A DNA stretch of 64,000 nt from Lampris incognitus (lineage: Eukaryota > Chordata > Actinopteri > Lampriformes > Lampridae). This document shows, piece after piece, positions 46,101 through 58,125 of the stretch (position 1 is its first letter; the number at the start of each line of letters is the position of its first letter). The translations under genes were made by a program, and so were the position numbers. The notes beneath the pieces were generated by a model, which was not told the DNA's origin, searched no databases, and saw only the letters and a list, made by a program, of their open reading frames with translations. Where the stretch lies: positions 11,157,420 to 11,221,419 of the forward strand of contig NC_079219.1 of the NCBI RefSeq assembly GCF_029633865.1, read 5' to 3'.

Positions 46101-49100
46101 TCTGAGATGATTCGAGCTTTATGACATGGCGCGTTATCCTGCTGGAAGTAGCCATCAGAAGATGGGAACACTGTGGTCATAAAGGGATGGACATGGTCAG
46201 CAACAATACTCAGGTAGGCTGTGGCGTTGACAAGATGCTCAATTGGTACTAAGGGGCCCAAAGTGTGCCAAGAAAATATCCCCCACACCATTACACCACC
46301 ACCACCAGCCTGAACCGTTGATACAAGGCAGGATGGCTCCATGCTTTCATGTTGTTGACGCCAAATTCTGACCCTACCATCCGAATGTCGCAGCAGAAAT
46401 CGAGACTCATCAGACCAGGCAATGTTTTTCCAATCTTCTATTGTCCAATTTTGGTGAGCCTGTGCGAATTGTAGCCTCAGTTTCCTGTTCTTAGCTGACA
46501 GGAGTGGCACCCGGTGTGGTCTTCTGCTGCTGTAGCCCATCTGCCTCAAGGTTCGACGTGTTGTGCGTTCAGAGATGCTCTTCTGCATACCTCGGTTGTA
46601 ATGAGTGCTTATTTGAGTTACTGTTGCCTTTCTGTCAGCTCGAACCAGTCTGGCCATTCTCCTCTGACCTCTGGCATCAACAAGGCATTTTTGCCCATAG
46701 AACTGCCGCTCACTGGATATTTTCTCTTTTTCGGACCATTCTCTGTAAACCCTAGAGATGGTTGTGCATGAAAATCCCAGTAGATCAGCAGTTTCTGAAA
46801 TACTCAGACCAGCCCGTCTGGCACCAACAACCATGCCACGTTCAAAGTCACTTAAATCACCTTTCTTCCCCATTCTGATGCTCGGTTTGAACTGCAGCAG
46901 ATCGTCTTGACCATGTCTACATGCTAAATGCATTGAGTTGCTGCCATGTGATCGGCTGATTAGAAATTTGCGTTAACGAGCAGTTGGACAGGTGTGCCTA
47001 ATAAAGTGAGTGTATATCAGAGGAGGCATGTGATGGTCTGAAGCCCTCCCTGGATCGGCAGAGGGGGTGGAGCAGTGACCCGGATGGCTCGAAAGAGTGG
47101 GGTAATTGGCAGCATACCACTGGGGAGAAAGAGGTAATAAATAAATAAATATTGTTTTCAGTGAATCTCTTGGTTACCCCAACATTGTTGTTGTGAAGCA
47201 CTGTTTCCTTGGCGGGGACATATTTATTAAGCTTTATAAAGATTGATTATAAAGTTTGCTATTTCCAAAGCACCAGCACCTTGTGTGATGACCTCTGTCC
47301 AAGATCCATATTAATGCTGTTAAGACAGTAAAATGTCTTGCAGTTTGATCTATGCATGTTAAAAAAAGTCCTTATTTTCAGTGGGTCTTTAAATTACACC
47401 CATGTTATTTACAAAAAAGCTCTTTTTCAACCCGCAGTGCTTGGCTTGCGGGGGGGGGGGGGGGTTGGTTGCCCTGCATCTGCTGGTGACATTTGCATCA
47501 AGTTAGGCATGCTCTGTTGCATCGATTTGTTGTTTGAAAAGGATTTTAAAAAAAATCAGAATATAGCCCCAGGAGCAGCCAGAGAGACAAGATTTTTTAT
47601 ATATATATAGTGCCCTTATTAGATGAATACCTGTCGGTATAGAAGGAGAATTTCACCAAAAATGGCAAAAGGTAACTAGAGATACCAACAGCAGCTTTAA
47701 CTTAGTGTGATGCATAGTTTTAATTACAGTGAATAAAATGAGTAAAACGTATCTGGTTAGCTGATGAAATCAATAATAATATAAACAGTTTAAAAAGATG
47801 GCTGTGACATTTGTTCATTCTCTGTTGTGTCTACAGGGTCTTCCAGTCGAGAACGTGAGGCTGGTGATGAACCCGCTGCCTCTCCTGGATCTGAACTTTC
47901 AGCCGAACAAAACCATGAAGCCTGCCACCCCGATCCAGCGTAAGACCCGGTTCTGCAGTGTGTCTGTCTGACCTGAAGTCAGTGTACTGTTAACAGTGTG
48001 TACTAACAGCAGTGTAAAGAGAGAGACTCCTGAAAAGCTGCTGTGGAGTTAAAGCAACCTCTCTGTCTAGTGTTGGCTCCATAGACTTTGGTCTGTCTGG
48101 TAACTAGAAATGTAATTAATTACTTTTTCAAATTAAATAGCAGAATTCCAATTACTGACATTTTAAATGGGCTTGTTACTTTGTGTTGATAGCAGACAAA
48201 TGCAGCCTATTCCCAGATTTTCCAGTTTATGACTCTAACGTCACCTGACCTTACGGCAGCTCAATTAATGAGTGAATCAGTCCATCAGCATTATGGTCTT
48301 TTACAGACGGGGAGCAATTGACGGCACCCAAGTAATTGATTTTCAATGAGAGGTGAGCGGGCAGTCTGTCAGGTGGAGCGACAAGTGGGGGCAATCCCGT
48401 GAAACTGTCGTGCTCATGCTCGTCTCAAGCACGTGCCCCCGCCCGCTATCAGAGCTGAATGGTCTTGAATTTTTTTTGGATCCCCCCCCCCTTTCCTCCC
48501 CAATTGTATCCAGCCAATTACCCCATTCTTCTGAGCTGGCCCAGTTTCTGCTCCACCCCCTCTGCTGATCCAGGGAGGGCTGCAGACTACCACATGCCTC
48601 CTCTGATACATGTGGAGTCACCAGCCACTTCTTTTCACCTGACAGTGAGGAGTTTCACCAGGGGGACGTAGCACGTGGGAGGATCACGCTATTCCCCCCA
48701 GTTCCCCCTCCCCCCTGAACAGGCGCCCCGACAGACCAGTGGAGGCGCTAGTGCAGCGACCAGGACACATACCCACATCCGACTTCCCACCTGCAGACAT
48801 GGCCAACTGTATCTGTAGGGACGCCCGACCAAGCCGGAGGCAACACGGGGATTTGAACCAGCGATCCCCGTGTTGGTAGGCAACGGAATAGACCACTAGC
48901 TACTCGGACACCCTAGAAGATATATTTTAATATGCTGCTATAGCCTATAAAGAAAAGACAGGTGTACTAGCAGGGATACAGTAGTGCACAGAAGCCTTAC
49001 CCATGGTAACCACGTGTAGAGCGCCTGGCGTTTGCTCACCGAGCGCTTGTCTGCCTGTCTGTTCACATGAGGAGCGTATTGAGACCCCGGGCCTCCAAGC

Positions 49101-52100
49101 AGGTACACAGACGCTTAAAGGATAAACCTCAGTGTGTTTATGTTTTTGTAAACAACTTTATCACTTTTATTTCATTAGGCCTATCGTGATAAGACATTAC
49201 TGTCAAATTTCTGAGCAAGTCATTTCATTTTACACTGCTGAAAGAGTATTCAAAATTGATTTGTGTTGCTTGATTTGAAGGCCTGTTGAGGCTAAAATAA
49301 ATAGGCCTATCAAAACACATCTATTGTTGGTTTCAGTACTTACTTTTCATCACGGTGATATCGGTACAATGATGGATCAAATTTGACAGTTGTCTTGTCC
49401 CACACTGTGCCACAGCAACACTAAAATAATAGTAGTATATTCAGTTATTCATTATCCAAACCGCTTATCCTGCTCTCAGGGTCGTGGGGATGCTGGAGCC
49501 TATCCCAGCAGTCATTGGGCGGCAGGCGGGGAGACACCCTGGACTGGTCGCCAGGCCATCACAGGGTCATAATAATAATATTTTGAAGCTCCTTAATGTG
49601 TATTTGTCATATCAGCCATCATGCTAACAGAGTGGGAGATGTGATTTTTAGGTTAAAACTGTTCTGTGATATCTTATTCACCTTTGATGGAAACACGAGG
49701 TTTTAGAGATGGATTTTCTTGCCAACTAACACAGAGAACTTTTTTCTTTAATTGTTTTGGCTCCTGAAGGCCCTCAAGAGGAGCTAGACTATCTGCCATG
49801 TATCTACCGCAACACCAGCATCCTGAAACCACACTGTGTCGCTTCTGTGGATGATGACACCAAGCCTTTAACGGACTGCCAGGTCTGTCACTCCTTTATC
49901 ATCCATTGTCATTCTTTCTCACTCCATCAGTTCTTATCAAGAATGATATCCATCATTCTATTTCTCTGTGGCTTTGCTATCATTCCACTGGACAAATGAC
50001 CACGTTGTCATGTTACCAAAGCCCTTCTCTTCCATAATAACACTACAGATCAGTTGGTTCTTGACAGGGGAAGGTACACACAATCTTTGTTTTTTGACAA
50101 TTACAAATGAAGCTATATAAACACTTGGCACTGAGGCGCAGTTGTATTTGAGTGGATAGTCTTTGTCAATGCGTTCTGATAATAATGTTAAGTTAATCAA
50201 ATGTCCTTAATACTGGTAGCCTAGCTACACATGCTACAGGTTAGGAAACCTTCTAGACCTGGACTACATGTCAGCCCCTCTCCCGATTCATTAGTTTGTG
50301 CACCTGCAGGATTTCATCCCGTGGTATGCAAAAAAGTGACAAACAATGAATATAAGCACCATGTTTGACACATGGATAGGCTGTAATGCAACAATCACCT
50401 ATCCAAAGGAATTGAGTCAAGTGCAACTGGACTTGGTTATATATCCGTGAAGACGTTTCGCCTCTCGTCCAAGAGGCTTCATCAGTTCGTGCCTCTCTGA
50501 CTAGACCAAGCTAGTCTGACAACAATCACCTATCTATTATTTCATGTCAGCTTGTATAGCAGAATAACTCTAATAATAGTTGATCCTAGTGAAGGCTATT
50601 TTCAAGAACTGACATGGGTAAACTTTGGTCCCAGTTGCTGTTGTTGTCATCCTGCAGAAAAAAGCTGAGCCTGGCCAGCTATGATCAATGTTCAGTTTTC
50701 ACTGGGAAAAAGGGCTGTGAAACTTTGATGATAAAAATTAATGGAAATGTGCTCAGTGATGAAAACAATACATGAATGTCCTATGCCCAGGCACACTATT
50801 AAAGACTGCGTGGAATTTAAAAAATGTATCCTGTATTTTAGCCCTTTTCTCTGCACCAAGTCCTCATTTGTCTTATGTGCGAAAAATTCGCAAAAAAACC
50901 AGAACAACTTTGAACTTTTTACTTGCCGCTAAACAATCCTGTTTTGTCTTCCTGCACAAGGCATCAAATTCAAAGTTGCATCACTTTGTATGTGTTGGAT
51001 GGGTATCAGGAAAAAGTCCAGCTTTAATTTGATTTGAATTTCCCCATTGCTGCCCCACCTTGTAAAAATAGTCGTTTCTTCACTCTACGATATAATGGGA
51101 TGCAGCTGCATCTTCAGTTGTTCACCTCCACAAACACTTTTCTTTCCCCCAGACTCTATGGCTACAAAAAACAATTGGTGGAGTTCATTCACTCTGAAGA
51201 GGGAAGTAGTTTTGAAAATACTGGCCTGTACAACAAGCATTTTAGTGTGCGCTGCTTTACAAACTGCACCGGTCACGATGGGCTTCGTTAGTTTCCTTTT
51301 GCATAAAGGAAACAGCAGTTTCATCAGTGTACATGGTAGAGCATTAAAATATCAATCAAATCGACTGCTCACCAGTTAAATCCCACCCCAATGGTCTCCT
51401 CCTCTTGGAAATGCATCACATTGCGGAAGCTCACAACACCCTAAATGCCATTTCATGTGGTCTTCAAAAACAAACAACCATGTAGCATGGGAATAAATGC
51501 TACATAGGAATGAGATTATACAATGAATATGCAAGGAGATTGACATTGCATATTCCATCATAGGTTTATCCAGTCCCTATAATTGGGGATGGGATCATGG
51601 ATACAACAGTGGGGGAGAGGGGACAGACATAGCCTACAGATGAGGAAGGTGCAAAATTCAATGTCTTTTTTGTGCTGGAGTTTGTAAAGTGAGCAATAAA
51701 TCGTCCGCGTTTGCACAGACCAGCAATAGGTGGTCTGCGGTCCGGTCTTTGGGGACCACTGCTCTAAATGGAAGTGATGCTATGGCCTTTCTTTACAAAC
51801 ATTAAAATTTGTCCTATTGTATCTCTATGTACAGAATTTTCCTGTGAGTTGCCCAAGTATTTCCTGGTTCCCTAGAGTATTTCCTGCAATAAATATATGT
51901 GGAACACCCCCGGTACAAGAGTGACGACCTACAGTTTACACCCTGGGGTGATTAGGTTGGGATGTTGTGTGGAGCGCTGGTTTCCCTTCCTGAGGGCACT
52001 TCTGACAGAAGACGAAGTGTTTTAATGGAGTAAAGAGCAACATGTTTGATTGGTCAGCAAACTCAGTCTGCTGTCCTCACTCTCGTTGCTTTACCATTAA

Positions 52101-55100
52101 GTCCTCTGCTGTATGAGGTACTGTCTGAAGCTGACAGACAACATGATTTGTCGGAAGCTTTGATTCGCTGACAAAGACGGAGCAGCTCAGTAGACAAACC
52201 AAATTATGTCTGATGTGGACTGAGACCAGACCAGATCCAGGACAGGAGATGGTTTCTGAATATTTCTTGGATCTTATTCTGCAGATCAAACCACAGTGGA
52301 TCAAGAAAGGACAAACTGTATTCAATGAGTTTTCACAATCTTTTTTTGTCACTATTTACATTGATTTTTGAGTAGAAATACTTGTAGGAGACCAAAAAGG
52401 ATCATGATGTTTAACTAACTGAGCAAAGTATTTAAGTGTGGGTGAGTTGCACAGAACTGAAGCCCGGTGAAGGTCCTCCTGTAGTCATCTGGGCTGACCT
52501 CAGTTCTCAGTCCTACAGTAATACACTTTGATAGTGTATCTGTAATAAGTCTGTTGCTCTTTATGGAGTAAATCAGAAAAGAACTCGGCTCCAAAAAATG
52601 TGAGTTTCAGAGACTACCCTGAATTCTGGCATTTTTTCAGTATGAAGTAACATGAGACCAGTGTCAACATGCATAAAGCGACACCAGAAGTGGGTTGTGG
52701 AAGTTAGTGTGAGTTTAGATGTAGGCTTCATCAGATCTTTGTAATGCCTCATTTAATCAGTGATATAATCAATTATAAATTAATAAACATGCAAAAACTT
52801 CCCACAAACTACACCTGTCATCATCAGCTCAAATAATGTAGGTTACACTCATTTCTAAACGTCAGTTAAGATCCCCTGGAACTAAAGCAACTTGGTTGTG
52901 TGTGTATTAGAGGTCACTCACGACTATAAAAAAAAAAATCAAGTTAAACTAACAGACAAATATCCATTTGCAGTAGGACAGTGAGGACGAAATTGAAGAT
53001 TAAAATATTCTAAATTGTATTGTCAAAATTTCTTATTTTTCTCCAGTATGTTTTATTGTGCTGTTGATCAGTAAACAGCACAATACTCCTATTCATAATG
53101 TTCATTATTAGTGATTGGAAACTGGAGCTCAGCGCGGGAAGCTGTTGGACCAAAGTAGGTAAACATCTGTAAAGGTGTATTCAGGTGTAAACCTGAAGCT
53201 GTAAAATGTTGTGCCGCTTTTCTCTTAGGATATCGTCAATGTTTAATTGATCAGTGAATTAATATTTCTGGTAATTTAATGGCTGTTCATTCACCCTTAC
53301 CTTGGTCTTAAGGCTATATTTTAGGAGCGTATAATTGTTTACCTTTTCCTGTCATGGATGTAAATAGTACTCGCAGCGTTAGCCAGATTTACAAGAATTC
53401 ACTGATAACTGATTGTTTCTTCATTGAGTACTTTGTGCCGTCATTGACTAAAGCCACAAATGTAGACCAAATGGGCTAATCCAAGTTAATGAAAATTCTA
53501 TTGCGTCCAATTTGCCCTGTAGCCATTTTTCACTGACCATATGCCGTTTATTTCATGTAGAGGACTTGAGTAACCTGTAATGAAAACCCAATTTTACGTA
53601 GTGATGAATCTGATTGCATCTGCTGTGATGTATGAAAACATTCGCCTTTATCAATGAGCTAGATACGACACGTTGCGCCATTTGAGTGCCTGCGCACGGC
53701 TACCGCGGTGGTGTGCGTGCACTGTTGTAGTAGACAGTTGGCATGTTCCTCTCCGCCACGACCAGAGATGGCGGGAAACAGCTCAGAGGAAGAGACGTGT
53801 CGACTAATTGGGTGAAATACCATTTAGCAGTCTTCAAATCACAGGTGGGATGTGTGCGTAAAAACAAGCATATATTGTACAATGGTTGGTTGCGCTTCTG
53901 ACTGATTATAAATGTGATAATTGACTTAATCGGAGTTCATGCTTCTTGACCACCCTATAGGGTTTTGGGCTCACCAACCTTAGTAAAAAAAAATTGTGTG
54001 GGAAACTTACATTGCAGTGATATGATCCACAATTACATTGTTTGTTTTTTTTAAACATTTATTTATTGAATTATTTTGTTTTATAAAAAAGAAAAACACA
54101 ACAAGATTTATGTGTACAAAAATACAGCGTAGATGATGATGAATAAACAATAATGAATAAATTCAAATAATTATTGTTAGGGGAAAACATGTCAGCCCTA
54201 AATGGCAATCGGTTCAACATTCCATCCATCTATTTCAACTTCTCCAGGAAGTTACAGCTGTTCCAAATGCCCCAAAACTTGTCAGGCTTATTCTTTGTGA
54301 TGTATGTGTAAATCTAAATCATGCAAATTATCAAATGTTACACGTGGGTAGGCTACTTGTCATTTTAAGGGTAGTTATGCCAACAGTGGCTAGCGTTAGC
54401 GCCTGACATGTCATGGTGTGATGTTTTGTGCTTCTCGTAACATCAATAAATGGACAGACAACAACTGGAGCGAATGATGATTTTAGTGAAGTCTCACAGG
54501 ATATATTTACACATGGCAGGTGGCTTCCTGACAGCGTAAGTGCCTGACTACCTAGCTGGCTACCATATCCTGTTATCAGCAGGGGGCGTACGTGGACTAG
54601 AGCACAGTCACAAAGACTATAGCTTGTAATGATTTGCTTGTGGATATTACATCATTTTTCTTTTTTTTTTAAGAATAACTCGGTTTCAATTTCCGAAGTG
54701 CTACTGAAGTACTTTCATTGTAAGCATTCTCAAATACCCAATAATAAAAATAAAAACCCATAATGGCCTTAACTTGGACTGTTATTCCTTACTTGCAATA
54801 AATGCATTTGCTGTAGCTGTCCATGAAACAACTGGAAAGTCAATTTGACAACAGTCTCGTCGCTATAGTCATCTGGCTCTGGTGGAATGTTCTGGAGCAC
54901 AGTAGGGATTTTCTTGAAAAAGGATAGATTCCTTGTGATGGAGTGTCCATCCTTCATTGCTGTGACCATTGAGCCTTTGATCTTGGACACAGTGTATGAT
55001 TCACTGTTGTAAGGTGTGGTGAGCTTGTTGTGGTTAGGGTTAGGGCTCTGGTGGAATGTTCTGGAGCACAGTAGGGATTTTCTTGAAAAAGGATAGGTTC

Positions 55101-58068
55101 CTTGTGATGGAGTGTCCATCCTTCATTGCTGTGACCATTGAGCCTTTGATCTTGGACACAGTGTATGATTCACTGTTGTAAGGTGTGGTGAGCTTGTTGT
55201 GGTTAGGGTTAGGGCTCTGGTGGAATGTTCTGGAGCACAGTAGGGATTTTCTTGAAAAAGGATAGGTTCCTTGTGATGGAGTGTCCATCCTTCATTGCTG
55301 TGACCATTGAGCCTTTGATCTTGGACACAGTGTATGATTCACTGTTGTAAGGTGTGGTGAGCTTGTTGTGCTTAGGCTGGTGGTGGAGCACGATGTCTCC
55401 TGAGGTGAGAGTACTTGGTGTTTGTTGTGTGACGACGTGTGTCGGCATAAGCTTTCATCTTGGCTTTAGCTTCTCGATCTTTTGCTCGGATTCCATGATC
55501 TGACCTGTTGGGAGTGGCATGGATGACTGTGGGAATCTTTGTGTAGGTCTTCTGTTGGAACTGAAACTCTGCTGGTGAAGCATTAGTAGTGCTATGTGGT
55601 GTGGCACGATACACTCGAAGCAAGATGTTGAGATGCTGCTTCCATGGTATGCCTTGTGTTCCTGCAACACAGATGGTCTTGCTTAGTGTGCGCATAAAAT
55701 ATTCTGCAGTGGCGTTAGCCTGGGGACACTGGGGTGTGATTTTTGCAGTGGTGAAACCGAGGTAGGTTGCGAACTGGGCAAACTGGTCACCGTTAAATGG
55801 CGGGCCGTTGTCTGTTTTGAGCACTCTGGGGATTCCAAACATCTAGAATACTTTGTCGGTAACTGGTATGACTGTTAGCTGAAGTTGATTTAACAGCCTC
55901 AACTACTGGGTACCGTGTGTATTCATCCACAATGACAAGTAGCTACTCTCGAGTGGGGAGAGGTCCATAGAAGTCTGCACTTGTGCTATGCCAGGGGGCT
56001 TCTGGTAACTCAGACATCTGCAGTGGCTCTATTTGACTGGTGCGTTCGCCTGGCATTTTTTTTACTGTAGCTTCTGCTTGCTGGTCCAAGTTTGGAAACC
56101 AAACTTTTGTCCTGAGTAGTGTTTTTGTCTTAACAATGCCCTGGTTTCCCTCGTGGGCGAGCTGTAGGACTCTGTTCTGTGGGGATGATGATTCTTGTGT
56201 TTCTTAATATGATATCGTCCGTGGGTGACACTGTTAGTTCACTGCTAATTTGTTTGAACTGCTTCAGAAGGGCAGTATGTTGTGTCAGTGTGACCTTGTA
56301 CCACGTATTGTTTCTGATATGTGCACTGACGTTTTGTAGGATCGGGTCTTTCAGAGTCTCCTCTTTAATCTCTGTGAGAGTCATTGCTTTGGGTGTGTCA
56401 TGAAGTTGACATAGCCCTCTGCTACCTTTGCTGTCCGTGTGCTGTCACCTGTCTGTGTGGGTACGGGATGACGGGACATGTAGTCGGCCGGGTTGTCAGC
56501 TTCCTTTCTCTACTCCACTTTGTAGTTGTTTGGCTGAAGCTTCAGTCTCCATCTCTCTATTCTGGCAGGTGGTTTTGATCTGGCATTGTTCCAGACGATC
56601 TCAAGGGCCTTGTGATCAGTCACTTGTGTGAATGGATGTCTGTAGATGTATAAGTGCAAATGTTCGCAGCTCCAGACGACAGCCAGTGCTGCTTCTCACT
56701 GTCTGTGAGTAGCACTTTTCCACATCGCTGAGAGCACAGCTTGCATATGCTATGTTGCGTCTCTCACCTTTCTCCTTTTGATAAAGGATGGCGCTGAGCC
56801 CTACAGGGCTGGCATCGACGATCAGCTCCGTTTCTTTGTCTGAATCAAAGTAGGACATGGTGGTATCACTGGTGAGACTGTCTTTGATGGCGTTTAGTGC
56901 TGCTTCTTGTTCTGGACCCCACTTCCATGGCGCATCTTTTCTTGTGAGCTTGCACAGTGGTGCAGAGATAGAGGCAAAGCCTTTGATGAATCGATAACAG
57001 TAATTAGCCATCCCGAGTAGACTCCTGATTTCACCTGGATCCTTTGGGTTGCTGTACAGCTGCTACCTTTTTGGGGTCCGGTCCGCTGAGATGCCATCAG
57101 CAGAAAAGATGAATCCAAAGAATTTGAGCCTGGACTTGTTGAATTCACATTTCTTTCAGTTGAGTGTAAGGCCGCTCTCTTTGAGCCGTTGCTGTCATGC
57201 TCAGACTGGGAGGTACCATAGACAATGATGTCGTCACTCAGATTTTTCACTCCTTTGAGGCCTTGGGGAGTCTGGCAGATTGTGTTCTGAAACACCTCTG
57301 CAGCTGATGAGATGCCGAAGTTCAGGCATTTATATCGCCTCAAACTAAGGTGGGTGGTGAACGTTATATACCTGCTGTCAGGGTGGAGCGCTAGCTGGTG
57401 GTACTCTGCTGTCAAATCCAGCTTAGAAAACAGTGGCTCCATTCAGTTCATGAACAACATCATCCATGGTGGGTGTGATGTGACGTTCATGTTCGATGGC
57501 AGTGTTTGCTTGACGTATATCCACACAGATTCTCACTTTGTCTGGGTCTTTTGGTTTCGGGGGTGTGACGATGGGAGAGACCCATGGCGTGGGACCTCAC
57601 ACTGTCTTAATTGTCATCTGTTTCTAGCTTTCACAGTTCATCTTCCACTTTCTGCCTTGTGTGGAATGGCACACACCTGTGCGGATGGCATGTGAATTGG
57701 AATGTTGAATGGCTAGTTAATGTAAATACAAGCGGAAAAAATGTCCTTAATACTCAGTTTTGCCCGTTTTCCTTTCCTTTCTGATAAGAGCTAGCTCATG
57801 CATGCATTACAGGATGTAAACATAACGTATATTTATCATCTGTTGCAAGAGAGAGTGTTACTATATGTCCAGGTTACAGCTGTTCTCCGGTAAATGAGCT
57901 GATCTATTACGGCGTATAAAATATATTTAGCTGTTCTTTTTGACAGGTCTATTATATATCAATATGTTCATTGATATGTGAAGAACAACCTAGGACCGTT
58001 GAACCTTTGCCACCTTGAATGGTACAGATATTTTGCCTTGCCCATGGACGACATGTGTGCGAACTGTT

Positions 58069-58125
<57 letters not shown>

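Larger units (their letters stand above)
45497..47150 (+). repeat. tRNA-derived SINE B split by a Tc1 insertion
   Basis: The left part (45497-45804) has GCGTAGCGGTCTATTC, a B box CCGGTTCAAATCCCC and CCTGGTCGCTGCACTAGC. The right part (47015-47150) resumes with TCAGAGGAGGCATGTG and ends GGGGAGAAAGAGG. The intact copy at 48471 shows the two parts are contiguous. Confidence 0.9.
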
